The notes below the pieces were generated by a model that searched no databases, was not told the DNA's origin, and saw nothing but the letters and a program-made list of their open reading frames with translations. A stretch of DNA of 64,000 nt, from assembly GCF_001644645.1 (NCBI RefSeq), contig NZ_CP011390.1, positions 4,598,501 through 4,662,500 on the forward strand, in the 5' to 3' direction. Position numbers and translations under genes: made by a program. Shown here in pieces: positions 53,538-63,366 of the stretch (position 1 is the stretch's first letter; each line of letters starts with the position of its first letter). The DNA comes from Flavisolibacter tropicus (GTDB lineage Bacteria > Bacteroidota > Bacteroidia > Chitinophagales > Chitinophagaceae).

Positions 53538-54167
53538 ATGTTTACAATCAGGCATATTCTTATTTTATTTATATTTCTTACTATTGGGTGTAATGAAGAC
53601 AAGCAGATTTATACGGTAAAAGATCACAGCAACTTAAAAGCAGATATTCCTTTTAACTACCAAAATAATCAAGACGTATTTCAAGCACTTGCCAAAGAAG
53701 TTTCTTCATTTAAACTTATCCGGTCAATGGAGTTCTTGGGTGGTAAAGGAATGATTGGACCAATCAGGGTTTACTGTGCGACCATTGGTCGTGACTCAGG
53801 TTATACCATTGGCGTTAACCAAATTAAAGATCCGCTAAGTGATTCAGGCTTACAGGCTGTACTTCGCAAGGAAGGAATTTCTAGGTCGGCGATAACAACT
53901 ATTAAAAGGCGTTTAGACCAAGTTAATTGTAACAGTTTCTTTTCCTTTCAAACAGTCAACATTAATACCGGGACACCATACATTCATATTGAGTTTAGGT
54001 ACAATGATTGGGATGGGGTACATCGCTATTACTATAAGTTATTCGATAAAAAGCTTGAGCAAGACATGGTAAGGTTCTTTGATAGGAAGAACACTCAGTT
54101 AGGAAATTATTATAACCTCGGTACTGTGTTAGATACCAATGCTGTGTGGCTCATGCCGACTGATTAA
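53538..54167 (+). CDS. Hypothetical lipoprotein (209 aa)
   Basis: A probable lipoprotein (IGC lipobox, about Cys18) followed by a soluble domain with ALAKEVSSFKLIRSMEFLGG, GPIRVYCATIGRDSGYTIGV, and FRYNDWDGVHRYYYKLFDKK. I do not recognise the family. It is convergent with the acyltransferase and has no partner gene nearby. A+T content is high, as in the M24/isochorismatase genes. Confidence 0.65.
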   Translation: MFTIRHILILFIFLTIGCNEDKQIYTVKDHSNLKADIPFNYQNNQDVFQALAKEVSSFKLIRSMEFLGGKGMIGPIRVYCATIGRDSGYTIGVNQIKDPLSDSGLQAVLRKEGISRSAITTIKRRLDQVNCNSFFSFQTVNINTGTPYIHIEFRYNDWDGVHRYYYKLFDKKLEQDMVRFFDRKNTQLGNYYNLGTVLDTNAVWLMPTD

Positions 54168-54194
54168 TGCGTCTCCTTCATTACTATACAGCAT

Positions 54195-55343
54195 TTATAA
54201 CCTAATATGATCATAGCGTTTATACTTCTCCACTAATCGTTTCCCCAACACTAGAAAAGGCAGTTCTATATACTGATAACTAACGGCGCTTATGAGTGTT
54301 GTTCCTATAAAAGTGCATGCCAGTATATAGATGAGACTCAAGGTATAATTGTTAGAAAACAGGGTGCAAAAAACGAGCAGGAACGGAATGTGTAAAAGAT
54401 AAAAGCTATAAGACCATTTACCAAAAAGATGCAATGGTTTGCTGGAAAATAAATTGGCTATTCTGCTAGGTTGCAACAGCATAAGTATAAATATAGAAGC
54501 ACCCATTCCGACCATATAAAGTATAATGACTCCTCTATGCGACTCCAGGTGAAATAAATAACGAGTGGAATACAGGACGACAGCAATGCCAATCAGTATC
54601 AGTGGAGGAAATCGTTGAATAAAGGATAAGAGGTTGTCTTTATACTTCGCCAATAAGATGCCCATGTAAAACAGACCAAAAAGAGTGCCGGAGTTGATGC
54701 CATTTTTAAAGATCAATACCAGTAGTAGCAATATGTTTAATGGGGCGTTTAGCTTTCTTGCTATCAAAACAAAGAACGGGAGCAATAACGACATTTTCAT
54801 TTCAACCACCAACGACCAGAATACAGGGTTAACAATGCGCAGGTTAAAGGGTATAATACCTAAGCCAAATGTTTTACGGATCTCTTTGAAGCTGTATCGG
54901 ATATCCCATGTCCATAAGCTTTTTATCCAGCCAGAGAAGGGGTGCATAGCTGCCGCATTAAATAGATACTGCTGAAAGAACAAGGCAAGAATAATAGAGA
55001 ATGCAAACGCAGGATATATTCTGGATACGCGTTTTACATAAAACGATAGCAGCGGTAAAGGGCGCTCTTTGTTAATGTAGGGTAGCGCCAATACAAAGCC
55101 ACTTAGAACAAAAAAAAGAAGTACGGCTGAAGAAGCATTGCATAGCATGGCAATTGGCGACTTGCGGATTGCCTGAATCAATGGGTTGTCTTCATTGCAG
55201 GTGCCCAAAAAATGACCTAGGAAAACACTAAGCGCAGCCAGCCCTCTAAGGCTGTCCAACGCAGGATAATGTGCAGGAAAACGTATAGAGGAACCTGTTT
55301 TTAATAGGGAGGCAGATCTTGGCGGTGCAATCGTAATGGGCAT
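54195..55343 (-). CDS. Acyltransferase 3 (OafA/YrhL-like) membrane protein
   Basis: A 382-residue integral membrane acyltransferase with about ten helices. The family start is FPAHYPALDSLRGLAALSVF-LGH, where the conserved Arg and His lie, then FVLSGFVLALPY (PF01757 feature), and LWTWDIRYSFKEIRKTFGLG. Such enzymes transfer acetyl or other acyl groups to polysaccharides or peptidoglycan. It lacks a C-terminal SGNH domain. The substrate is unknown; the GT32 gene at 62.6 kb is not adjacent. Start ATG at 55343 is followed by a 20-residue cytoplasmic tail. Confidence 0.93.
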   Translation of the reverse strand: MPITIAPPRSASLLKTGSSIRFPAHYPALDSLRGLAALSVFLGHFLGTCNEDNPLIQAIRKSPIAMLCNASSAVLLFFVLSGFVLALPYINKERPLPLLSFYVKRVSRIYPAFAFSIILALFFQQYLFNAAAMHPFSGWIKSLWTWDIRYSFKEIRKTFGLGIIPFNLRIVNPVFWSLVVEMKMSLLLPFFVLIARKLNAPLNILLLLVLIFKNGINSGTLFGLFYMGILLAKYKDNLLSFIQRFPPLILIGIAVVLYSTRYLFHLESHRGVIILYMVGMGASIFILMLLQPSRIANLFSSKPLHLFGKWSYSFYLLHIPFLLVFCTLFSNNYTLSLIYILACTFIGTTLISAVSYQYIELPFLVLGKRLVEKYKRYDHIRL

Positions 55344-55543
55344 ATAGTAAATATATTATAATTACGAGATCATCCATAGCGCTTATAGGAGTTGATACAA
55401 GTGAAACAATTACTTGCTTTTATTGGTTTGTTGTGAACTTGTGAAAAGAGGTGTAAGCTTTTGTGTTCGAATGCTAAAGCCTTAGAGAGTTATGTATATT
55501 AGCGTTAGTCGTTTTCTGTGTTAACAATGTAATACTTCAACTA

Positions 55544-56689
55544 GTGAAACAAACTGCTTTATTTCTATTTCAATTCTTGTTGCTACATTTCTCATTCGGG
55601 CAATCGCAAGATAGTTGGGTTCGTTTCTACGACACAGCAAGTGAAAAGTCGGGCTACAAAGATTTAAAAGGCAATATAAAAATACCTGCAACGTTTGACG
55701 GACTTACCAAAGCAGATACCTTCTATCACATCATAGCTGTTAATGAAATGGCGGGTGATACTTACAAGTCGTATTATCTATTAAAGGATGGAAGAAAAGT
55801 AGGGCAGGACAGCGTATATGTGTTTGATTTTATGTTTGACTGCGAAAGTGAAGGCAAAATCATTTTCTACGACAGGAAAAAAGATCGGGTAGGCTTCTTA
55901 AACCAGGATGGAGTGGCAATCATTCCTGCTGTTTACAATTATGTTTCTCCATTTCGAAATGGTCTTGCTATTGCACATCGAAATGCCAAAAGAAAATGTT
56001 GGGATAAAGGTGGCGATACAACTAATTGTGAGCATTTAGGCTGGGAAGGTGGCGAGTCGATCTTAATCAATGATAAGAATGAAATTCTTGTTGACAGTTT
56101 TGCTATTGATTTAAGCAGTATTGATTGGTATTCTAGAAAAATAAATGACCCGTCAGTCGATACATCTCTTTACATCAGTATTAAGGGGCGAGGGAACACG
56201 ACCTATTCATTTGTTGACTATGATAAAGAATTTAAGAAGTGGTTTTATAATACATTCCTTTCCACTGTAAGATCAAAAAACAAGGCGTTGAGTAAATTAC
56301 TTTTTGATGAAGTAACGTATTGGTCTGGGAAGAAGGGGTGGACAAGTATAGGAAGAACTGAGTTTCTAAAAACATTTCCCGCAGTATTGACGGCGCAACG
56401 ATTTGAAGCAGGTAAGCTTAAAGAGATTTCATTAAGTCAGGATATGTTCAATGACCTCATTTTTGACAAAAGCATTTATAAAAAATACTTGAATGCCTGC
56501 GGTGCACATAATAAAGACCAATATCCTTTGTATAACGTGATGTTAACGTATTACAAAAAGCGATTAAAACCACTTACAGCTATTGAATCAGGTTTTTTGA
56601 GAAACTATGAAATAGACTACCAGGAGCATTTTGAGTTTCTACGAACAGAAAACGGCTATAAATTATTAAGTGTGTCCCTAAAGAAATGA
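55544..56689 (+). CDS. WG-repeat-containing exported protein
   Basis: A 381-residue protein with a signal peptide (ALFLFQFLLLHFSFGQ) and WG-like repeats: SGYKDLKGNIKIPATFDGL and VGFLNQDGVAIIPAVYNYVS, then ISIKGRGNTTYSFVDYDKEF; the C-terminal half is an unrelated soluble region. The start is GTG at 55544, the only candidate because an upstream ATG is followed at once by a stop. Function unknown. A+T-rich like its upstream neighbours. Confidence 0.75.
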   Translation: MKQTALFLFQFLLLHFSFGQSQDSWVRFYDTASEKSGYKDLKGNIKIPATFDGLTKADTFYHIIAVNEMAGDTYKSYYLLKDGRKVGQDSVYVFDFMFDCESEGKIIFYDRKKDRVGFLNQDGVAIIPAVYNYVSPFRNGLAIAHRNAKRKCWDKGGDTTNCEHLGWEGGESILINDKNEILVDSFAIDLSSIDWYSRKINDPSVDTSLYISIKGRGNTTYSFVDYDKEFKKWFYNTFLSTVRSKNKALSKLLFDEVTYWSGKKGWTSIGRTEFLKTFPAVLTAQRFEAGKLKEISLSQDMFNDLIFDKSIYKKYLNACGAHNKDQYPLYNVMLTYYKKRLKPLTAIESGFLRNYEIDYQEHFEFLRTENGYKLLSVSLKK

Positions 56690-56713
56690 GCGGTAGTCGA
56701 GATGTAATTTCTT

Positions 56714-57313
56714 TTATTCTAGTCGTACCTCATCTGCATTGTGATTAGTGATTACAAGAGACAGGTTAGCGTCCACAGTCAGGCAGTCTATAGTGACAGG
56801 CTTAGGTACTTGCAGACGGCCATTTGGCTTCACTTTCCATTGGGAGAGGTAGCGAGCTTGTTTAGCTTTAGTTGTTCTGTGCTTGCTACTATTTAGTGGT
56901 TGCAGTATAGGTGTAGCTGGTTCTGCTTTTGACGTGGCAGTTATTGTAGGTTTAGTCGCTAGCGTAGTAGCTGGATTTGGTTGCAGCGTTTGGCCGTGGG
57001 TTAGGAGCCGTTCTTGTACTTCTTCTTTTGACTTGCCTTCTTTCAGCAGGCGACCGACCTGGGCGGTGAGGCCGTTAACGACACCTTTACCCCGCTGATT
57101 TTTGGGTAATTGCCAGTAGATGGCGGAGGCCAACTGAGAAGCTTCGCCAAAGGCAGCCGCACTTTTGCGGGAGCGGGCAAAGCGGGGATCGGTGCGGAAG
57201 CGTTTGCAGTTCAGGGAACTTTTCTTTCTAGCCAAATACTGGCCTTCCATTTTGTAAAAGGTGATATCATCGATGGTGCCGGTGAAGAAGAGTGGGCCTG
57301 CTTGTCGTGCCAT
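56714..57313 (-). CDS. Conserved hypothetical protein, MARQ-GPLFFTGTI family
   Basis: A 199-residue basic protein starting MARQAGPLFFTGTIDDITFY, then KMEGQYLARKKSSLN and RFARSRKSAAAFGEASQLAS. The N-terminal half is conserved-looking and cationic; the middle (residues 110-150) is low complexity (TATSKAEPATPILQP). I recall similar N-termini in many Chitinophagaceae genomes, but I cannot name the family or give a function. It has no signal peptide, so it is probably cytoplasmic. It is followed by the WG-repeat gene in convergent orientation. Confidence 0.65.
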   Translation of the reverse strand: MARQAGPLFFTGTIDDITFYKMEGQYLARKKSSLNCKRFRTDPRFARSRKSAAAFGEASQLASAIYWQLPKNQRGKGVVNGLTAQVGRLLKEGKSKEEVQERLLTHGQTLQPNPATTLATKPTITATSKAEPATPILQPLNSSKHRTTKAKQARYLSQWKVKPNGRLQVPKPVTIDCLTVDANLSLVITNHNADEVRLE

Positions 57314-57485
57314 TGGTGTATTGATTATTGGTTACTGATTATTGCTAACTACTTTAGTAAATTTACGCCTTCTCTTCTGCCTGTACAAGCTTTGTTATGG
57401 CTTTAGTTATACACATGTTTACTGGTTGTAATACGGGCTGTTTACCTATCTTTTCTGACCTATAATAATCCCAAGAGAGGCCCTG

Positions 57486-57639
57486 ATACGGAGTAAGGGA
57501 GGAGGCCATACGGAGTAACCTAGTATTCTATACGGAGTAACTATAAAGGCACAGAGGAGTGGCCATGAAGGAACAGAGGAGTAGCAGGCAAGGAACAAGG
57601 GAATAATGAACAAGGAACAAGGAATGATGAAGGCAGAAG
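57486..57639. repeat. Degenerate 22-bp tandem repeat array, about seven units
   Basis: Units of exactly 22 bp start at 57486, 57508, 57530, 57552, 57574, 57596 and 57618. The first three open with atacggagtaa, the next two with cagaggagt, the last two with caagg. Each half-unit (11 bp) is also related. It lies in a 620-bp intergenic region upstream of the AmgK-RapZ fusion; the rest of this region (to 57930) is simple, purine-rich sequence. Confidence 0.85.
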
Positions 57640-57930
57640 GAATGGAATTGGGGAGATTTAGGGATGAGGAAGATAGATAAGCGGAAATGAATTTTATTAA
57701 CTCAGTATTCTTGATTGCGTGAGAGCAGATGGTGAAACAAGTTCAGCATGACAGTAAGTGGTATTACAAATGGCAAACAGGTTGAAAGTAGAAGGGGAAG
57801 CAAAAAACTTGAAACCAGAAACTTCGCTTCCTTTCCTCCTTTCCTCTGCGCGAACCCCCTCTCTTTAAATCTTGGCGCAGATATTGTTAAATAGCGGCGG
57901 TTATAACTATTTAAACTTCAAGCCAATACT

Positions 57931-57938
57931 TACATTTG
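57931..57938 (+). promoter_or_regulatory. -7 box of the AmgK-RapZ gene
   Basis: TACATTTG (TAnnTTTG). Transcription would begin near 57945, at or just after the ATG at 57942. That would favour the ATG at 57951 as the true start and a nearly leaderless mRNA. Confidence 0.45.
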
Positions 57939-57941
57939 CGC

Positions 57942-59432
57942 ATGCAGGAAATGATTGATGCGGTTTCAGCCGTATATAAAAGCTGGGCAGGACAAGAGCC
58001 CACACAAGTTGATGTTTTACCGCAGTCGGGTAGCGATCGCCGCTACTTCCGGTTGCACGGGGGCGAAAAGCCGGTAATTGCCACCTACGGTGCCAATATA
58101 CCCGAGAATGACTCCTTTATCTATTTCTCCACACAGTTTAAGAATAAAGAGCTACACGTGCCTAAAGTACTGGCCGTGGGCGAGGATCGGACCATTTACC
58201 TGCAGGAAGACCTTGGTGATGTCTCTTTATTAAACGTACTGGAAGCTAAAGGTTTTACCCAGGAAGTGTATGATAAGTTTAAGGAAAGCCTGCATCAGCT
58301 GGCGCGCCTGCAAGTGCTGGGCGATGAGGGGCTGGATTACGATAAATGTCTGACCAATAAAGAATTCGGCAAGCAAGCCATTATGGCTGATCTGCTGTAT
58401 TTTAAATACTATTTCTTAGATGGCCTGCGCAAGCCATACGATAAGCAAAAGCTGATCGACGATTTTGAGGCGCTGAGTAGCTACCTGACGTTTACGGAGT
58501 ACAAGTTCTTTATGTTCCGCGACTTCCAGAGCCGTAATATCATGGTGAGGGAAGATGGCAGCACCTACTTTATCGATTATCAGGGCGGTATGAAGGGCGC
58601 GCCGCAGTATGATGTGGCTAGTGCTATTTGGCAAGCGCGTGCCAATCTTCCAGACGACTGGAAACACAGCTTGCTGGAAGACTACATGGACTACTTCGAG
58701 CACATTATTGAAAAGCCATTGAACAAAGAGGCCTTCCGTAGCCAGTATAATGGTTATGTATTGATCCGCCTGCTGCAGGTGTTGGGTGCCTATGGTTTTA
58801 GAGGCTTGTTTGAGCGTAAAGCACAATTCCTGACCTCTATTCCACAGGCATTGCAAAACCTGAAATGGTTTATGGAAAATGAGACCATGGGTATTGTTCT
58901 GACGGAGTTTCGTAAAGTGCTGGAAATATGTACCGACGAAGAGATTGTTCAACGTTTTACTCCTATACAGGCCAATGAAAACACACCGTTGGTAGTGAAG
59001 ATCTGTTCCTTCTCTTATAAGAAAGGTATACCGGAAGATGCCAGTGGAAATGGTGGTGGCTTTGTGTTTGACTGCCGTGGTGTTGATAATCCGGGTCGTC
59101 TTGAAGCTTACAAAACGCAGCATGGTCGTGATAAGGGGGTGATGGAATTCCTGGAGCGTCAAACGCGCATGCAGGATTTTCTCAACTCTGTTTATGATAT
59201 TGTTGACATTAGTGTGGAGCAATACATTCAGCGTGGTTTTTCCAACTTGGCGGTAAACTTTGGTTGTACCGGTGGTCAGCACCGCAGTGTATATGCTGCT
59301 GATGCTTTGGCCCGTCACTTAAAAAATAAGTACAAGGTGAAGATTGATCTGTGTCATGTGGTACAGGAGGCAAAGAATTGGGAGAATCCGTTGCCGGCTG
59401 GCTATAAAGGCGAGGAAATAAATAAAGAATAA
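57942..59432 (+). CDS. AmgK-like sugar kinase fused to a RapZ C-terminal domain
   Basis: A protein of about 496 residues in two parts. Residues 1-340 are an aminoglycoside-phosphotransferase fold of the AmgK (N-acetylmuramate/N-acetylglucosamine anomeric kinase) type: SGSDRRYFRL (nucleotide loop), Asp/Asn in FRDFQSRNIM and YFIDYQGGMKGAPQYDVASA. Residues 350-480 are the RapZ (YvcJ) C-terminal domain: FSYKKGIPEDASGN, FDCRGVDNPG, FGCTGGQHRSV, known in E. coli RapZ to sense glucosamine-6-phosphate. The fusion and the MurU-like gene 120 bp downstream suggest a recycling pathway for cell-wall amino sugars with built-in metabolite sensing. The start may also be ATG 57951. Confidence 0.92.
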   Translation: MQEMIDAVSAVYKSWAGQEPTQVDVLPQSGSDRRYFRLHGGEKPVIATYGANIPENDSFIYFSTQFKNKELHVPKVLAVGEDRTIYLQEDLGDVSLLNVLEAKGFTQEVYDKFKESLHQLARLQVLGDEGLDYDKCLTNKEFGKQAIMADLLYFKYYFLDGLRKPYDKQKLIDDFEALSSYLTFTEYKFFMFRDFQSRNIMVREDGSTYFIDYQGGMKGAPQYDVASAIWQARANLPDDWKHSLLEDYMDYFEHIIEKPLNKEAFRSQYNGYVLIRLLQVLGAYGFRGLFERKAQFLTSIPQALQNLKWFMENETMGIVLTEFRKVLEICTDEEIVQRFTPIQANENTPLVVKICSFSYKKGIPEDASGNGGGFVFDCRGVDNPGRLEAYKTQHGRDKGVMEFLERQTRMQDFLNSVYDIVDISVEQYIQRGFSNLAVNFGCTGGQHRSVYAADALARHLKNKYKVKIDLCHVVQEAKNWENPLPAGYKGEEINKE

Positions 59433-59437
59433 AAAAA

Positions 59438-59490
59438 GGCTACAAGCTGCAAGCTACACGCTGCAAGCGGCCCCTCCCGGCCTCCCTGAA
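59438..59490. repeat. Simple repeat between the kinase and nucleotidyltransferase genes
   Basis: The words ctacaagctgcaagctacac and gctgcaagc, then a GC block with short inverted repeats (ccctcc / ggaggg), resemble the words at 12.0 kb. It may weaken or terminate transcription between the two genes, but no T run follows. Confidence 0.6.
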
Positions 59491-59553
59491 GGGGAGGAGG
59501 CAGCGCACAAAACCAGAAGAACAAATAGTTTTAGAATTTTATCCAGCATCAAT

Positions 59554-60267
59554 ATGAAAGCAATGATTTTTGCGGCAGGTTTGGGAACAAGGTTTAAGCC
59601 TTGGACTGACAAACATCCAAAAGCACTGGCCGTCATTAATGGCAAGTCGCTTCTGCAACGCAATATTGAATATTTACAACAATACGGTATCACCGATGTG
59701 GTGGTTAATGTGCACCACTTTGCCGACCAGATCGTTGATGCGGTGGAAGCCAATAAAGGCTGGGGTAGTACGATTACGATTAGTGATGAAAGTGATGTGG
59801 TATTGGAAACCGGTGGCGGCTTGTTGAAAGCAAAACCACTTTTAGGGCATCAAACCTTTGTGAGTGTGAATGCTGATATTCTGACCGACCTGGACTTACA
59901 CAAGATGATGGCGTATCATCAGCAGCATAAATCCCTGATCACTATTGCTACTACTGATCGTACTACATCGCGCTATTTCCTGTTTGATGAGAACAATCGC
60001 CTGTGTGGCTGGCGTAATGCCAAGTCCGGCGAAGAACGAATCTCTATACGCAAACCTGGGTTAGTAGAGAAGGCCTATAGCACAGTAGCCATCTTTGAGC
60101 CCGAGGTATTCCAATTGATCCCTTTTACAGGTAAATTCTCCCTGGTAGATGTATACCTGGCTTTAGCTCCAGAGCACTTGATCTTAGGTTATGATCACAG
60201 CGGCGATAAACTGCTGGATGTAGGCAAACCTGAAAGTGTAGCTGTGGCAGAAAGCCTTTTTCCTTAA
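59554..60267 (+). CDS. murU: MurU-like nucleotidyltransferase
   Basis: A 237-residue sugar-1-phosphate nucleotidyltransferase: the NTP-binding loop AMIFAAGLGTRFKPWTD with KHPKALAVING, NADILTDLDLHKMM, and ETGGGLLKA. It resembles MurU, which converts N-acetylmuramic acid-1-phosphate to UDP-MurNAc downstream of AmgK in Pseudomonas. Short length and lack of a C-terminal hexapeptide domain fit MurU rather than GlmU or RmlA. Its partner is the kinase upstream. Confidence 0.85.
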   Translation: MKAMIFAAGLGTRFKPWTDKHPKALAVINGKSLLQRNIEYLQQYGITDVVVNVHHFADQIVDAVEANKGWGSTITISDESDVVLETGGGLLKAKPLLGHQTFVSVNADILTDLDLHKMMAYHQQHKSLITIATTDRTTSRYFLFDENNRLCGWRNAKSGEERISIRKPGLVEKAYSTVAIFEPEVFQLIPFTGKFSLVDVYLALAPEHLILGYDHSGDKLLDVGKPESVAVAESLFP

Positions 60268-60382
60268 TCATTACCAGACATCACAAAAGGTGAAGGAAAG
60301 CAAAGAAAGTGTAAAGACTTTCGTAGCTTGTATGAATCTTGTTTTTAGAAGAATTGTTTAGTTTAAAATTAGCCTTGTTATA

Positions 60383-62365
60383 ATGAAGAAAGTATGTCTC
60401 ACCCTTTTGGCCAATGGCTTATTACTAGCGGCCTTTGCACAATCAACCGCACCAGTAGCTACACAGCCTAAAACGGCTCAATCAAAGTACGATCAACACG
60501 AAGCATTCAACCCCGTTTTTTATACGCAAGGAAGTACGCCCTATCGCAGTACTTCTGGTGAGCCAGGCGCACAGTATTGGCAGAACCGTGCTGATTATAA
60601 ACTGAATGCTACACTGGATACCATTGCTCATAAGGTGAGTGGTAATGTAGAAATTACTTATACCAATAACAGTCCTGACAACCTGAAGTTCTTATGGCTA
60701 CAGGTAGACCAAAACATTTATAAAGAAGGATCACGTGGGTCGGCTACCACTACACAAACGGGTGGTCGTTGGGCCAACGCTAAGTTTACGGAAGGAGAAG
60801 CCATTCAATCTATTAGCGTAGAAATTGATGGTAAGAAAGCTACGCCAGAATACACGATCACGGATACACGTATGCAGGTATGGCTGCCACAGGCGCTGAA
60901 AAGCGGTGGTAAAAAAGCGAAGCTGAATATTGCATTTGAGTTTATAGTACCAGAATATGGTACTGACCGTATGGGCCGCCTGAATACCCGTAATGGTATG
61001 ATCTATGAGATAGCGCAATGGTTTCCACGCCTGGCCGTATATGATGATGTGCAAGGTTGGAACACCCTGCCTTACGTAGGGGCTGGTGAGTTTTACCTTG
61101 AGTATGGCGACTACGATGTAGCCATTACTGCTCCTGCTAATATGATTGTGGTGAGCTCTGGTGAGATGACGAATGAAAAAGAAGTATTGACAGCTGCACA
61201 GCAAACTCGCTTGACGCAGGCACGTAGTAGTGACAAAACAGTTACGTTGCGTAGTGCTGAAGAAGTAACCAATCCCTCTTCCCGCCCTTCGGGTAAAAAC
61301 CTGACTTGGCGCTTCCGCATACAGAACTCCCGCGATGTAGCCTGGGCTGCCTCACGATCTTTTGTGTGGGATGCTGCCCGCATCAATCTTCCTAGCGGTA
61401 AGAAGGCCTTAGCCATGAGTGCTTATCCTGCTGAAAGCATCAAGAAAGATGGCTGGCAGCGTAGTACTGAAATGGTAAAAGGCTCTATTGAGCATTATTC
61501 TAAAATGTGGTTTGAATATCCTTATCCTGTTATGGTAAACGTAGCTGGTATAGTAGGCGGTATGGAATATCCGGGTATTGTATTCTGCAGTCACACCGAT
61601 ACGGGGGTTGGATTGTGGGGTGTTACGGATCATGAAGTAGGGCATACCTGGTTCCCGATGATCGTAGGTAGCAACGAACGCAAATATGCCTGGATGGATG
61701 AAGGCTTCAACACCTTTATCAATGGGCTATCTACCAAAGAGTTTAATAAGGGTGAGTATGCTAACTTCTCTTACTTCCCTGGCGAGGATATTACACCTTA
61801 TGTGTTCAGCGATAAGATGGATCCTCTGTTAACTGCTCCTGATGTGATTCAGCAAGACAATCTTGGTATTGCTGCTTATGAAAAGCCCTCTATGATGCTG
61901 AATGCATTACGGGATGTGGTGTTAGGCCAGGAGCGTTTTGATCGTGCTTTTAGAGAATACGTTAGCCGCTGGGCTTTTAAGCATCCTACACAGTGGGATT
62001 TCTTCCATACCATAGAGAATGTAAGTGGTGAAGACCTGGGCTGGTTCTGGAGAGGCTGGGTGGTAAACAACTGGAAGTTTGATGTAGGTCTGAAAGGAGT
62101 TACATATATAGAAGAAAAGCCAGAGAATGGTGCTGCTATCACTGTCGGCTTGCGTGAGCAAATGCCAATGCCAGTTCCGGTATTGATTAAAGAGGCCAAT
62201 GGAAAAGAGCACCGTATGACATTGCCAGTAGAAGTATGGCAACGTGGTAGCGATTGGACCTTTATGGTACCAACCACTAGTCGTGTTACAGAAGTGGTAT
62301 TAGACCCTGATAAAAAATTACCAGATGTTGATCGTCAGAACAACACGGTGAAAAGAACCTTCTAA
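60383..62365 (+). CDS. M1-family aminopeptidase
   Basis: A 660-residue exported zinc metallopeptidase with a signal peptide ([20 protein letters not shown]). The zinc motif is HEVGH (His417, Glu418, His421) and the third ligand is Glu440 in WMDEGF, spaced 18 residues as in all M1 enzymes. The substrate-recognition motif is GGMEYPG (equivalent of GAMEN). The N-terminal beta-saddle domain and a C-terminal all-beta part are present. It probably removes N-terminal residues from periplasmic peptides. Confidence 0.95.
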   Translation: MKKVCLTLLANGLLLAAFAQSTAPVATQPKTAQSKYDQHEAFNPVFYTQGSTPYRSTSGEPGAQYWQNRADYKLNATLDTIAHKVSGNVEITYTNNSPDNLKFLWLQVDQNIYKEGSRGSATTTQTGGRWANAKFTEGEAIQSISVEIDGKKATPEYTITDTRMQVWLPQALKSGGKKAKLNIAFEFIVPEYGTDRMGRLNTRNGMIYEIAQWFPRLAVYDDVQGWNTLPYVGAGEFYLEYGDYDVAITAPANMIVVSSGEMTNEKEVLTAAQQTRLTQARSSDKTVTLRSAEEVTNPSSRPSGKNLTWRFRIQNSRDVAWAASRSFVWDAARINLPSGKKALAMSAYPAESIKKDGWQRSTEMVKGSIEHYSKMWFEYPYPVMVNVAGIVGGMEYPGIVFCSHTDTGVGLWGVTDHEVGHTWFPMIVGSNERKYAWMDEGFNTFINGLSTKEFNKGEYANFSYFPGEDITPYVFSDKMDPLLTAPDVIQQDNLGIAAYEKPSMMLNALRDVVLGQERFDRAFREYVSRWAFKHPTQWDFFHTIENVSGEDLGWFWRGWVVNNWKFDVGLKGVTYIEEKPENGAAITVGLREQMPMPVPVLIKEANGKEHRMTLPVEVWQRGSDWTFMVPTTSRVTEVVLDPDKKLPDVDRQNNTVKRTF

Positions 62366-62370
62366 TAAAT

Positions 62371-62398
62371 AGAGCCCCTCATGTGAGGGGTTCTTTAT
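62371..62398 (+). terminator. Terminator after the M1 peptidase
   Basis: A stem agagcccctc / gaggggttct with an atgt loop, ending in a T-rich tract. Confidence 0.85.
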
Positions 62399-62424
62399 TT
62401 AATGCCCTTAAGGCGAGTTGTGTT

Positions 62425-62512
62425 GATAGTTGGCAGAGGACAGTTGGCAGAGGATAGTTGACAGTTGATAGATGGCAGTGTCTACTATCATTTGTCAACT
62501 GTTCTTTGTCAT
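62425..62512. repeat. Simple repeat, 14- and 7-bp period
   Basis: agttggcagaggac is repeated at 14-bp spacing, then shorter agttgac / agttgat units follow, with the inverted word gtcaactgttc near 62.50 kb. It resembles the dispersed words elsewhere. It lies between the M1 peptidase and the GT32 gene. Confidence 0.75.
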
Positions 62513-62615
62513 CGTATAGTCGTACTGAATAACTTAAATGGTATAACGTATTCGGTACAGAAGTTGCGACCATAGATGGTATTATAAATGCCACTTCTAT
62601 CAGAGCCATACAATA

Positions 62616-63290
62616 ATGTCTATTCCTAAGATCATCCACCAAACATTTAAAGCGGCTCAACTACCTTTTATTACACGGTGGCATATCAACCGTTTCCGCA
62701 AGAAGAATCCTGGCTATCGTTATGCGTTTTATGATGATGAACAGGTAGATGCTTTCTTTGAGAAAGAATATAGAGGAGAGATCTATAAAGCGTATCAGAA
62801 AATAAATATTGGTGCCGCAAAGGCCGATCTGTTTCGATATGCCATACTATATAAAGAAGGTGGCATTTATTTAGACATTGATAGTTACATTAACAGCAAC
62901 CTGGATACACTTATTCAACAAGACGATAACGCCATTCTTTCACTAGAGCGTCATCATGATTATTATGCGCAATGGGCTTTGCTCTATGCACCAGGACATC
63001 CATTCTTAAAAAGAACATTGGAGTTAGTGGTTGATAATATTCTCCTGAATAAATTTCCTTATAGTGTGCATGGTATGACGGGGCCCGGTGTGTATACGCA
63101 GGCTGTAAATGAGTGTTTGCGGGAAGATCCTGCTATTTCTTATCGTCTTGTTGGCAGGGATTATGGCAAGTACTTTACTGTGAAATACAAGCTGGCGAAA
63201 TTCTTCTTATACAAAAAGCGGAGTGACCATTGGAAGCAGCTGCAACAACGGGAACCTGTACTAAAGCCAGAAGCTGTTAAAGCTGGTTAG
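62616..63290 (+). CDS. Glycosyltransferase family 32 (DXD) protein
   Basis: A 224-residue protein starting MSIPKIIHQTFKAAQLPFIT, with RWHINRFRKKNPGYRYAFYD, AKADLFRYAILYKEGGIYLD and the metal/sugar-nucleotide DXD in YLDIDS (Asp87, Asp89). This is the OCH1/GT32 type, usually adding a hexose to lipid or polysaccharide acceptors. The C-terminus is basic. The acceptor is unknown. Confidence 0.93.
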   Translation: MSIPKIIHQTFKAAQLPFITRWHINRFRKKNPGYRYAFYDDEQVDAFFEKEYRGEIYKAYQKINIGAAKADLFRYAILYKEGGIYLDIDSYINSNLDTLIQQDDNAILSLERHHDYYAQWALLYAPGHPFLKRTLELVVDNILLNKFPYSVHGMTGPGVYTQAVNECLREDPAISYRLVGRDYGKYFTVKYKLAKFFLYKKRSDHWKQLQQREPVLKPEAVKAG

Positions 63291-63366
63291 ATTATAATAA
63301 TACATATTCGTAGGTGAACTATCTGCTTAATAGCTTTATGTTTAATTATAATTAGCAACTATAGAA

